Positions 4,397 through 11,089 of a stretch of DNA of 11,089 nt are shown in pieces. The notes beneath the pieces were generated by a model. It was not told where the DNA came from. It was given only the letters and a program-made list of their open reading frames with translations, and did no database searches. Origin of the DNA: Phascolarctobacterium sp. Its GTDB lineage: Bacteria; Bacillota; Negativicutes; Acidaminococcales; Acidaminococcaceae. Both the position numbers and the translations under genes were made by a program. Each line of letters begins with the position of its first letter. The stretch's first letter is position 1. Where the stretch lies: assembly GCA_019417125.1 (NCBI GenBank), contig DXVZ01000166.1:1-11089 (forward strand), in the 5' to 3' direction.

Positions 4397-5701
4397 TTAT
4401 TTGCCGCACCTTTTGCATTTATCTAAATACTCACCGACGATTTTCACAGCGCAGTAATCGCCGCACATGGAGCACGCTTCTTCGTCCTCTTTGTTCTTTT
4501 TATCGCGGTAAGCCTGCGCTTTAACAGGGTCGATAGCAAGCTCAATCTGCTTTTTCCAGTCCAGGTTTTTGCGTGCTTTCGCCATTGCCAAATCCCAGGC
4601 TACTGCTTTGGGCAAGCCTTTGGCAACGTCCGCCGCATGCCCGGCAATGCGCGCCGCAATTACGCCCTCGCGCACATCGTCAATGTCGGGCAGCCCCAAA
4701 TGTTCCGCCGGCGTTACATAGCACAAAAAGTCTGCGCCGCTCACTGCTGCCAGCGTGCCGCCGATAGCGGAGGTAATATGGTCGTACCCCGGCGCAACAT
4801 CCGTAACCAAGGGCCCCAGCACATAAAACGGAGCGCCGTGGCAAATGCGTTTTTGCAGCTGCATGTTGGCGGCAATCTGGTTGTAGGGCACGTGCCCAGG
4901 GCCTTCTACCATTACCTGCACGCCTTTTGCCCAGGCGCGCTGCGTCAGCTCACCCAGGTTCAGCAGTTCCTGCAGTTGCGCGCGGTCGCTGGCATCGGCA
5001 AGGCAGCCGGGGCGCAAACCGTCGCCCAAACTAATGGTAACATCATATTCAGCGCAGATGTCTAATATTTCGTCATAGTATTCGTACAGCGGGTTCTCTT
5101 TGCCGTTGTGCAGCATCCAACCGGTAATAAAACTGCCGCCGCGGCTTACTACGTCCATCACGCGCCCCTCGCCAGCCAGCATGTTCAGTACGTTTTTATT
5201 AATGCCGCAGTGTATCGTCATAAAGTCCGCACCGTCCGCCGCCTGCTGGCGGATAACCTCAAACAAATCTTCTTTGGTCATTTCCACAACGGCGCCGCGG
5301 GCTTTAATAGTTTCCACCGTCGCCTGGTAAATCGGCACCGTGCCCACCATTACCGTACTCGCGCCGATAATCGCCCTGCGCGACGCGTCGATGTTGTCGC
5401 CCGTGGATAAATCCATCACGCTGTCCGCGCCAGCTTCAATTGCTGCGCGCAGCTTGGCAAGCTCCGGCTCCGGGTCGGGAAAGCTGCTGGACGTGCCGAT
5501 GTTGGCGTTAACCTTAACGCTCAGCCCCTGCCCCACGCCGCGCGGAGTTACGTTTTTATGGTTTATGTTAAGCGGTATGGCAATCGTGCCTTCGGCTACG
5601 CCCTTACGGATAAATTCTTCGGAAACGCCCTCGTAAGCCGCAACCGCTTTCATGGCTTCCGTAATAACGCCCTGACGGGCAAGCTGCATTTGTGTTGCCA
5701 A
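4397..5701 (-). CDS. thiC: Phosphomethylpyrimidine synthase ThiC (short form) or ThiC paralogue
   Basis: ThiC is a radical SAM enzyme that rearranges aminoimidazole ribotide to HMP-phosphate, the pyrimidine half of thiamine. Numbering from the TTG at 5701 (434 residues), family motifs are MDLSTG (96-101), SRGGS (186-190), SLGDGLRPG (224-232), EGPGH (266-270) and GYDHITSAIGG (305-315), including the zinc-site histidines. The cluster motif near the C-terminus is CSMCGDYC (Cys410, 413, 417; CX2CX3C as in other short anaerobe ThiCs), and two further cysteines end the protein (CKRCGK). Start: AAGGAAGTGA lies 9 bases before the TTG; the upstream ATG at 5764 overlaps the promoter region and the ATG at 5689 is too far from it. 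No TPP or cobalamin riboswitch precedes it and no thiamine gene adjoins it. The paralogue BzaF (hydroxybenzimidazole synthase of anaerobic B12 synthesis) is the main alternative. Confidence 0.88.
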   Translation of the reverse strand: MATQMQLARQGVITEAMKAVAAYEGVSEEFIRKGVAEGTIAIPLNINHKNVTPRGVGQGLSVKVNANIGTSSSFPDPEPELAKLRAAIEAGADSVMDLSTGDNIDASRRAIIGASTVMVGTVPIYQATVETIKARGAVVEMTKEDLFEVIRQQAADGADFMTIHCGINKNVLNMLAGEGRVMDVVSRGGSFITGWMLHNGKENPLYEYYDEILDICAEYDVTISLGDGLRPGCLADASDRAQLQELLNLGELTQRAWAKGVQVMVEGPGHVPYNQIAANMQLQKRICHGAPFYVLGPLVTDVAPGYDHITSAIGGTLAAVSGADFLCYVTPAEHLGLPDIDDVREGVIAARIAGHAADVAKGLPKAVAWDLAMAKARKNLDWKKQIELAIDPVKAQAYRDKKNKEDEEACSMCGDYCAVKIVGEYLDKCKRCGK

Positions 5702-5731
5702 AAAATCACTTCCTTTGCTGTTAATGCTTTT

Positions 5732-5737
5732 ATTATA
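5732..5737 (-). promoter_or_regulatory. -10 element of the thiC promoter
   Basis: A perfect TATAAT on the minus strand (5737-5732) without a good -35. The predicted start near 5725 leaves a leader of only about 24 bases, too short for the TPP riboswitch that normally controls thiC. The rest of the thiC-adh spacer (5738-5855) is AT-rich with no CTGAGA-type TPP core on either strand that I can see. Confidence 0.5.
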
Positions 5738-5855
5738 CAGTAAATGCGCGCAATACTCTACCATTTTACCGCAATTTTTAAAATTAGTTTGTAAATTTAT
5801 TTAATAATTATTTTTTATTTTTTCACATTTAAATCACTCCTTTGCGCCGTAAAAG

Positions 5856-5864
5856 TGTTATAAT
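5856..5864 (+). promoter_or_regulatory. Extended -10 promoter of the alcohol dehydrogenase gene
   Basis: TGT followed by a perfect TATAAT (5859-5864), with no good -35 at the usual distance. The leader is about 25 bases. AGGAGG (5882-5887) is 7 bases before the ATG. Confidence 0.6.
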
Positions 5865-5894
5865 AAAGACAAACAATAAATAGGAGGCGATTAC

Positions 5895-7064
5895 ATGTCA
5901 CGCTTTACTTTACCACGCGATATTTACTACGGGCCGGGCGCCCTTGAAGAATTAAAGGTTTTGGCTGGCCACAAAAAAGCCATGATTTTTACCGGCGGCA
6001 GTTCCATGCGCCGCGGCGGCTTTTTGCAGAAAACCGAAGAGGTTTTGAAAGCTGCCGGACTGGAAACCGCTTTATTTGAAGGCATTGAGCCCGATCCTTC
6101 CATAGAAACCGTTATGAAAGGCGCGCAGGCAATGCGCGAATTTGAACCGGACGTTATCGTCGCTATCGGCGGCGGTTCGCCTATCGACGCAGCTAAAGCC
6201 ATGTGGGTATTTTACGAACACCCCGAAAAAACCTTCGAGGACATTAAAACCCCGTTTACCATGCCTAAACTGCGCAACAAAGCAATTTTCGTAGCCATTC
6301 CGTCCACCAGCGGCACAGCTTCGGAAGTTACTGCTTTTTCGGTTATCACCGATTACAGCAGCGGCATTAAATATCCGCTTGCCGATTTTGAAATTACCCC
6401 GGATATTGCCGTGCTCGATACCGACATTCCGCTGACGATGCCGCCGAAGCTGACTGCGCACACCGGCATGGACGCTTTAACCCACGCGCTGGAAGCCTAT
6501 GTTGCCAACGCGCGCAGCGATTTTTCGGACGCTTTGGCACTAAAAGCCATCGGCGATATTTTTGACAATTTGCTTGACAGCTACCACGGCGACACGGAAG
6601 CCCGCGGCAAAATGCACATTGCCCAGTGCCTCGCAGGCATGGCGTTCAGCAACGCGCTTTTGGGCATTGCCCACAGCCTGGCACATAAAACCGGCGCTGT
6701 GTTCCACATTCCGCACGGCTGCTGCAACGCAATCCTGCTGCCGTCCGTTATTCAGTACAACTCCCGCGTTTCTATGAGCCGTTACGCCACTGTTGCCCGT
6801 TACCTGGGCTTACCCGGCGCTACCGACAAACAGCTTACCGATTCGCTTGTTAAAGCCATCTGCGCACTTAACAAAGAGCTTGGCATTGAACAGACTTACC
6901 AGGCTAACGGCGTCAGCGAAGAACTGTTTAAAGAACACGCCGAAAGCATTGCCCACAACGCCGTGCTTGACCCGTGCACCCTTGCCAACCCGCGCCCGAT
7001 TGACGACGCAGCTATGCTGAAAGTTTTAACCTGCGCGTACTACGGCAAACCCGTAACGTTCTAA
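5895..7064 (+). CDS. Iron-containing (group III) alcohol dehydrogenase
   Basis: A cytoplasmic NAD(P)H-dependent alcohol dehydrogenase of the Fe-ADH family (FucO, 1,3-propanediol and butanol dehydrogenases), interconverting aldehydes and alcohols to balance redox in fermentation. The nucleotide-binding loop GGGSPIDAAKA is at 92-102, PSTSGTASEVT at 136-146. The metal site is complete by spacing against FucO: Asp193 and His197 in GMDALTHALE, His260 in GIAHSLAH and His274 in IPHGCCNAILLP. At 389 residues it has the usual family length, with no fused aldehyde dehydrogenase domain. It is monocistronic, divergent from thiC, and ends in a strong terminator. Substrate cannot be fixed from sequence; no diol dehydratase or microcompartment genes are nearby. 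Confidence 0.93.
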   Translation: MSRFTLPRDIYYGPGALEELKVLAGHKKAMIFTGGSSMRRGGFLQKTEEVLKAAGLETALFEGIEPDPSIETVMKGAQAMREFEPDVIVAIGGGSPIDAAKAMWVFYEHPEKTFEDIKTPFTMPKLRNKAIFVAIPSTSGTASEVTAFSVITDYSSGIKYPLADFEITPDIAVLDTDIPLTMPPKLTAHTGMDALTHALEAYVANARSDFSDALALKAIGDIFDNLLDSYHGDTEARGKMHIAQCLAGMAFSNALLGIAHSLAHKTGAVFHIPHGCCNAILLPSVIQYNSRVSMSRYATVARYLGLPGATDKQLTDSLVKAICALNKELGIEQTYQANGVSEELFKEHAESIAHNAVLDPCTLANPRPIDDAAMLKVLTCAYYGKPVTF

Positions 7065-7105
7065 CGCTTATTAAAAAGCCTGTATCTATTAATCGCACAA
7101 ATTTG

Positions 7106-7139
7106 CAGCCGGTGAATTTTCACCGGCTGTTTGTTTTTA
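7106..7139 (+). terminator. Rho-independent terminator of the alcohol dehydrogenase gene
   Basis: CAGCCGGTGA (7106-7115) pairs perfectly with TCACCGGCTG (7120-7129) around a 4-base loop, then TTTGTTTTT. A textbook terminator about 40 bases after the stop. Confidence 0.92.
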
Positions 7140-7153
7140 TTAAATCTTCAAAT

Positions 7154-7185
7154 AAAAAACTCACGGTTATAAGCCGTGAGTTTTT
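7154..7185. terminator. Bidirectional terminator, mainly for the minus-strand 89-aa gene
   Basis: AAAAACTCACGG (7155-7166) pairs with CCGTGAGTTTTT (7174-7185) with a 7-base loop. T5 follows in the plus direction and T6 in the minus direction, so it terminates the gene ending at 7201 and backs up the preceding terminator. Confidence 0.88.
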
Positions 7186-7200
7186 AGTTCTAAAATTTAA

Positions 7201-7470
7201 TTAACTACGTTCTGCCCTGACGATAACTAAAACCGGAAACGCCTTATCCGGCAGGGACGAAGGGCCTTTGCTGATTTTTTCTTCATAGGCCGGACGGTCA
7301 AAAGCGTCAAACGCCACCAGTTCGTCGTCACTGTAAAAATCGTCCGTCGGGCAAATTTCCGTTACGCCAAAATCAATCCACTTTGCTTTCGGGTCAGCCA
7401 TTTTGTAAACTTCAATCTTTTCGCTTTTAGCGTGATGAATCTGTAATGCGTCTTCAAAAGTAAATACCAT
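7201..7470 (-). CDS. Hypothetical 89-aa acidic protein
   Basis: I do not recognise this protein. It is 89 residues, acidic, soluble, with no signal peptide or membrane helix and a single cysteine. It reads like one compact alpha/beta domain: an amphipathic opening FTFEDALQIHHA, the central DDFYSDDELVAFDAFDRPAY, and a C-terminal strand FPVLVIVRAE. Reality is supported by AGGGGG 9 bases before the ATG, its own extended -10 promoter and its own terminator. It is monocistronic, convergent with the alcohol dehydrogenase gene. No function is proposed. Confidence 0.75.
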   Translation of the reverse strand: MVFTFEDALQIHHAKSEKIEVYKMADPKAKWIDFGVTEICPTDDFYSDDELVAFDAFDRPAYEEKISKGPSSLPDKAFPVLVIVRAERS

Positions 7471-7513
7471 ACTTTTCAGCCCCCTTTGCCGTTAAGAATT
7501 ACTGCCTGCTTTC

Positions 7514-7535
7514 ATTATAACACACAAGCCTTATT
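7514..7535 (-). promoter_or_regulatory. Extended -10 promoter of the 89-aa gene
   Basis: On the minus strand TGT (7522-7520) then TATAAT (7519-7514), with a shifted -35-like TTGATT 15 bases upstream whose bases lie just beyond 7534. The leader is about 37 bases. The region 7471-7595 holds nothing else I can support, and no convincing terminator for the gene ending at 7596. Confidence 0.55.
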
Positions 7536-7595
7536 TAATCAATATTTATTATTTATTGCTATTGTATTAAATTTGATTTTTAAGGCAGGGCTTTT

Positions 7596-9629
7596 TTACT
7601 GGCCGCCGTATTTTAAGTGGCGGGCAGCGTATTCGTGGATGATATAGTTAGTAAGCGCGTCGCAGTAACGGTCCTGCTCCGGCTCGTCCATTTTGTCCTC
7701 AAAGGCAAAATATTCGTTGTAATAGTACGCCTTGCCGCCAAAGTAGCCCAGCGCATACGGCAGCGGCACATAGCGCAAAAAGTCGCGCCCCATAAATCCG
7801 TCCGGCGCCGCAATGCCGCCCAGCGCCAAAAGCGTAGGCGCCAAATCTATCTGCGAAGCAAATTGTTCTTCGTCCAACAGCGCGAACGGCGCTAAATTTT
7901 TGCCCACAAAAATCAGCGGTATCGGCGCAATGCTGCGGCGCGAGCGTTCGTCCGTCACCAGTTCCATATATTCGCCGCCGCTGTGCGGATTATGGTCGCT
8001 GGTTATCACAAACAGCGTGCGGTCGTCCATCAGCCCGCGGCGTGACGCCTCTTTAAAAAAGTTCTGAATGGTAAGGTTTACCCAGTAAATGCCGCGCACG
8101 GTTACGTATTTGCTGTCGCGCACGTTTTCCGGCATCTCGGCGTAAGCCGTGCCGTAGTACGGATAGGGCTGGTGCATATCCAGCGTTTTTACTACAAGCA
8201 GCATTTTATCGTTATTCTGCTTGCCTTTTTCCAATAGGTTCAGCGCTTCAGCGTACATCACATCGTTGTGGTAGCCCCAGCCGCTTGCGCCGGTGTAGCC
8301 TGCGTCCTCCAGGTATTCCTTGGCGTAGTATTCGCTCATGCCAAACTGCGTGGGGTATTCGTGCAGCTCATTGTTGTAATACTGGCTGCTGGCGTTCATA
8401 AAAATGCCGCGCCAACCTGCCTGCTGCAAACTGCGGAAGATAGAAGGCTGCGCTTCGCCAGGCAGGTCGGGGTCATAAATTAAATGCGAACGGAAGGTTG
8501 CGTTCAGCCCCTGCGTCGTCGGCACCGCCGATGAATAGTAATGGTCAAGATGCGGATATTTTTGCAAAAGGCTGTCCAAATACGGCGTCGCCTCTGCCGG
8601 TATGTTCTCGTTGTAATAGTGCATATAATCACGGTGCACCGATTCCAGTACCAGCATTACAATACGGTCGTAGCTGGCTTTCAGTTGCGCTTTTTCTTCA
8701 TGCGGGCGCATTATGCCCAGCTCCTGCAAAACCTGCTCGTCCTTCACCGTCAGCGGGCGCTGCTCAATATGGCTGCGGCTGACAATTTTATCAGTGTCAA
8801 ACAGCATTTTGCCAAAAAAGTTTACGTTCACCGGCACGGTCAGCATATCGCGGTAAGCCTCGCGCGTTTTTTCGCTCTCAACCTCAGTCCACATGCCCAT
8901 ATATTCTTTCATTACATAGCCGTTCAGGCTGCCCATCATCAGGTAGCCCAAGTTAAGTACCAGCGAAAAAGCCGCCACGCACATCAGCGACCACACAAAG
9001 TTCGGCTTTTTCTTCGTCGGCTTGTTAACCCTAAACAGCAGCACCAGCGCTAAAAGCCCCGCGCCAATCAGCGCCAGCTTAAACGCGCCCATGCTGGTTA
9101 ACACGCCCTTAACGGCGTAAATATTCAGGTTGGCAAACAGCACGCTCTGCACGTGCATACTGGTCTGCCAAAAGTAAAAAGCATCAAAAATAACAATAAC
9201 GGCAGACAAAAAATAAACGGCAAAATATACCGCTTTCATCGTGCCGCCCACCCATTTGTGGTAGCACATTGCCGTTACCAGCACCAAAAATATATTGTTG
9301 TTAAGCCCGGCAAGCACCGCCAGCGCAGTTACAACGCCGCTGTCCAGCCTAAGCTGATGTATCATAAACGCCGTAACGCCCAGGTACAAAACGCCCGTAA
9401 CCACCACCGGGAAATAACGCTTCACCCTGTCGCGGATACGCTTGCGCCTGAGATACAGCAGCCCCGCCACGCCCAAAAGCAAAACATCGCGCAAAAAGCT
9501 GCTGACCGCCGTGTACCAAAACTCCATCTCGGGGAACGGCACTATGCTTCTGTAAAACTTCCAGGATAAAAAATATTCGGCCGCAAAAGCAATAACCAAA
9601 AACACCAGCAGCCAGTAGCGAATTCTCAT
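7596..9629 (-). CDS. LTA synthase-like phosphoglycerol/phosphoethanolamine transferase (sulfatase fold)
   Basis: A membrane enzyme of the LtaS/OpgB type: hydrophobic N-terminal part, then an extracytoplasmic sulfatase-fold domain that moves glycerophosphate (or phosphoethanolamine) from a phospholipid to a glycan or lipid acceptor, releasing diacylglycerol. About seven hydrophobic segments are seen (3-21, 41-60, 73-90, 97-123, 133-153, 181-199, 210-232), more than the five of LtaS. In the domain (from about 322) the metal ligands are Glu329 (VLES), the catalytic Thr371 or Thr372 (AVPTTQG), and Asp545-His546 (ITSDHN); His486 (LDMHQP) matches the substrate-site His. Length 677 is near LtaS (about 650). 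It is the last gene of a three-gene operon, 12 bases after the lipid kinase. The residues agree with LtaS from memory; whether the product is LTA, a periplasmic glucan or a lipid head-group is open. Confidence 0.85.
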   Translation of the reverse strand: MRIRYWLLVFLVIAFAAEYFLSWKFYRSIVPFPEMEFWYTAVSSFLRDVLLLGVAGLLYLRRKRIRDRVKRYFPVVVTGVLYLGVTAFMIHQLRLDSGVVTALAVLAGLNNNIFLVLVTAMCYHKWVGGTMKAVYFAVYFLSAVIVIFDAFYFWQTSMHVQSVLFANLNIYAVKGVLTSMGAFKLALIGAGLLALVLLFRVNKPTKKKPNFVWSLMCVAAFSLVLNLGYLMMGSLNGYVMKEYMGMWTEVESEKTREAYRDMLTVPVNVNFFGKMLFDTDKIVSRSHIEQRPLTVKDEQVLQELGIMRPHEEKAQLKASYDRIVMLVLESVHRDYMHYYNENIPAEATPYLDSLLQKYPHLDHYYSSAVPTTQGLNATFRSHLIYDPDLPGEAQPSIFRSLQQAGWRGIFMNASSQYYNNELHEYPTQFGMSEYYAKEYLEDAGYTGASGWGYHNDVMYAEALNLLEKGKQNNDKMLLVVKTLDMHQPYPYYGTAYAEMPENVRDSKYVTVRGIYWVNLTIQNFFKEASRRGLMDDRTLFVITSDHNPHSGGEYMELVTDERSRRSIAPIPLIFVGKNLAPFALLDEEQFASQIDLAPTLLALGGIAAPDGFMGRDFLRYVPLPYALGYFGGKAYYYNEYFAFEDKMDEPEQDRYCDALTNYIIHEYAARHLKYGGQ

Positions 9630-9641
9630 TCAACCCCCGCC

Positions 9642-10583
9642 TTATGCCAAAAAGTTAACCGCCTGCGGATGCAGCTCTATTAAAAGCGGCGTTGCCGTTA
9701 CAGCGTCGCCGTCCAGCTCAACAGGGAAGCCGTCCACATTGCATTCAATAGAAAGCGTGTGCGCTTTTTTTACAATAACGCCCTGTTCGCCCTCCAGCGA
9801 TTCCATTAAAATCATCGCCGCATATTTTAAAAAGTCCGCACGTTTGTAGCCGGTAAACAGCGCCACATCAAAATAATCGTTGGTAATGGCCGCGCCCTTA
9901 AACAGGTTGTAGCGCCCAGCATAATAGCGGCTTTTGCCGATAATGACGGAAGACGCCTCATACCATTCGGGGTCGCCGTCAAACTTAACGCGGAACCTGT
10001 AACGCCAGTTGCTTAACAAAAGCTCCTTGCGCACCAGCTCGCCGCTTTGCACAACATAAGCAAACGAGGACAGGAAACGCTTTTCAAGGCTCGACACGCT
10101 GTCAACTACTTTAGAATCGAAACCGATACCGGCAACGGTTAAAAAGATATGCCCGTTTGCCTTGCCGATGCGCACCGGTTTAACACGCCCCTTGCGCACG
10201 CGCTGAACCCAGCGCACCGGGTCGGCAGGCATGTCAAACTCCTTGGCAACAAGGTTTACCGTCCCTGCCGGGAACACGCTGATGTACGGCACATAACCAT
10301 TGCGGTCCAGTTCGGCAATCATGGCGCGCAAAGTACCGTCGCCGCCGGCAACAATTACCCAGTCGTACTTTTCATCCTTAATCTTGTCGGCCCAGTCCGT
10401 CAGCTTTTTAAACTCGCGCAGCTCCGTAAGTTCCACCCTGTTCGGCCCAATAATCGCCGTCAGGCGGCGTTTTAAATCGAGCACTTTGGAAAGCATGCTC
10501 ACAAAAATCTGCTTGCCGGAATTAGGGTTATAAATGATAACGGCCTTTTTGAAATTTTTGATGTCGATACAGTTAGTTTCCAC
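9642..10583 (-). CDS. Diacylglycerol kinase-family lipid kinase (DagK/YegS-like)
   Basis: A cytoplasmic, membrane-associated lipid kinase of the DAGK catalytic family (DgkB, YegS, sphingosine kinases). The ATP-site motifs are NPNSGK (19-24) and GGDGTLR (80-86, numbered from the GTG at 10583), followed by FPAGTVNLVAKE, the family's third block. The C-terminal beta domain ends with VELDGDAV, as in DgkB-type proteins. Start: AAGGTG (10597-10592) leaves 8 bases to the GTG at 10583 but no usable spacing to the GTG at 10592, so 313 residues are preferred. The Shine-Dalgarno overlaps the stop codon of the upstream gtrA-like gene, implying coupled translation. Beside an LtaS-like enzyme the likely job is to phosphorylate released diacylglycerol so it re-enters phospholipid synthesis; this is inferred from context. 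Confidence 0.85.
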   Translation of the reverse strand: METNCIDIKNFKKAVIIYNPNSGKQIFVSMLSKVLDLKRRLTAIIGPNRVELTELREFKKLTDWADKIKDEKYDWVIVAGGDGTLRAMIAELDRNGYVPYISVFPAGTVNLVAKEFDMPADPVRWVQRVRKGRVKPVRIGKANGHIFLTVAGIGFDSKVVDSVSSLEKRFLSSFAYVVQSGELVRKELLLSNWRYRFRVKFDGDPEWYEASSVIIGKSRYYAGRYNLFKGAAITNDYFDVALFTGYKRADFLKYAAMILMESLEGEQGVIVKKAHTLSIECNVDGFPVELDGDAVTATPLLIELHPQAVNFLA

Positions 10584-10595
10584 GTTTACCACACC

Positions 10596-11009
10596 TTAAA
10601 AAATCCATTTTTTGCGTGCCAAATAATTCCACACTACCACAATGCAGGTAGCGGCAATTTTTGCCGGCAGCCCATCCCACGCAAACAGCCCTACAAAAAC
10701 ATACATCAAAATAAGGTTAAACAAAAGCCCCATGCCGCTGACCAAAAAAACCAGGCTCAGCTCCTTTGCCTTGCCATAGCGCACACCGCTTGTAAACACA
10801 AGGATATTGCACATAAAATAATGGTACAGCGTCGATAAAAAATATGCACACGCCGTCGACGCCAGATAATTAACGCTCATTGCCGAATTGAACGCATAAA
10901 AGAACGCCCATTCAATCAGCGCCGCGCTGCCGCCGACGAACAAATATAAAATAATTTTTATAAACTCGTTGTTGGTATAATTAAAACCAAACAAAACCTT
11001 TTTCGCCAT
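10596..11009 (-). CDS. GtrA/GtcA-family four-helix membrane protein
   Basis: A 137-residue integral membrane protein with four hydrophobic segments (about 18-40, 45-70, 85-107, 112-130) and a basic end (ARKKWIF), matching the GtrA family, whose C-terminal W-N-[YF]-x-x-x-[RK]-x-[WF]-x-F signature is seen here as VWNYLARKKWIF. GtrA proteins are thought to flip undecaprenyl-phosphate-linked sugars for decoration of O-antigen, teichoic acid or arabinogalactan. AAGGAG is 8 bases before the ATG, and an extended -10 promoter precedes it, so this is the first gene of the operon. The glycosyltransferase that usually partners GtrA is not in the window. Confidence 0.87.
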   Translation of the reverse strand: MAKKVLFGFNYTNNEFIKIILYLFVGGSAALIEWAFFYAFNSAMSVNYLASTACAYFLSTLYHYFMCNILVFTSGVRYGKAKELSLVFLVSGMGLLFNLILMYVFVGLFAWDGLPAKIAATCIVVVWNYLARKKWIF

Positions 11010-11031
11010 TTTGCAAACTCCTTGACGTATA

Positions 11032-11060
11032 ATTATAGCATTTTTTATATTTTAGATAAA
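11032..11060 (-). promoter_or_regulatory. Promoter of the gtrA-like / lipid kinase / LTA-synthase-like operon
   Basis: On the minus strand TGC (11040-11038) and a perfect TATAAT (11037-11032), an extended -10, with a poor -35 (TTTATC, 11060-11055) at 17 bases. The leader is very short, about 15 bases. Confidence 0.6.
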
Positions 11061-11089
11061 GCGGGAATGTGAATTTTTTACATTATATG

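Noticed and set aside
5702..5764. Upstream ATG of thiC at 5764 as the true start
   Set aside because: The extra 21 residues would overlap the -10 element at 5737-5732, and the good Shine-Dalgarno lies downstream of that ATG, before the TTG at 5701.
7561..7595. Terminator after the LTA-synthase-like gene
   Set aside because: The AAGGCAGGGCTT stretch pairs over only three bases and has no T run in the minus-strand direction.
8541..9053. Open frames of 84-170 codons on the plus strand opposite the LTA-synthase-like gene
   Set aside because: They lack ribosome binding sites, have compositions typical of antisense shadows, and lie over a gene with clear catalytic motifs.
1..11089. CRISPR array, insertion sequence, integrase or tRNA gene
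   Set aside because: No spaced repeats, transposase-like frame, terminal inverted repeats or cloverleaf were seen on either strand.

Overview
The window looks like chromosomal DNA from a low-to-mid GC member of the Bacillota. Supporting signs are strong AGGAGG-type ribosome binding sites, AT-rich spacers with near-consensus TATAAT promoters, GTG/TTG starts, a short (anaerobe-type) ThiC, an iron-dependent alcohol dehydrogenase, and small membrane peptides of type I toxin families typical of this phylum. A Negativicutes-like anaerobe is my best guess, but that is an impression from protein style and not a demonstrated placement.

Layout, left to right. (1) Bases 1-105, minus strand: the 5' end of a tiny Fst-like membrane peptide gene cut by the window edge, with its own promoter and a hairpin masking its ribosome binding site. 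(2) 179-1411, minus: an MdtG-like MFS drug-efflux transporter. (3) 1569-3229, plus: a two-gene unit of an unrecognised protein with a C-terminal bacterial PH/GRAM-like domain and a PAT-type GNAT acetyltransferase, closed by a strong hairpin. (4) 3335-4021, plus: a small radical SAM protein (COG0731/TYW1-like). (5) 4075-4385: the most interesting stretch, a compact type I toxin-antitoxin locus with a 27-residue holin-like toxin on the plus strand and a convergent antisense RNA on the minus strand driven by a perfect TTGACA-17-TATAAT promoter. (6) 4397-5701, minus: thiC (or a ThiC paralogue) without a visible riboswitch. (7) 5895-7064, plus: an iron-containing alcohol dehydrogenase. (8) 7201-7470, minus: an 89-residue orphan. 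(9) 11009-7596, minus: a three-gene operon of GtrA-family membrane protein, diacylglycerol-kinase-like lipid kinase and an LTA-synthase-like phosphoglycerol transferase.

Functional links. The right-hand operon makes sense as a unit: an LtaS-type enzyme releases diacylglycerol when it transfers glycerophosphate from phosphatidylglycerol, a lipid kinase can recycle that diacylglycerol, and GtrA proteins supply lipid-linked sugars for decorating such polymers. In the toxin locus, the toxin mRNA and the antisense RNA begin with almost the same 13 bases, these bases can pair with the 3' part of the locus, and the toxin Shine-Dalgarno sits inside a GCAA-capped hairpin. This matches the logic of plasmid par/Fst and other type I systems. 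The other genes look like independent units. At least five of the promoters carry a TGn extended -10 element.
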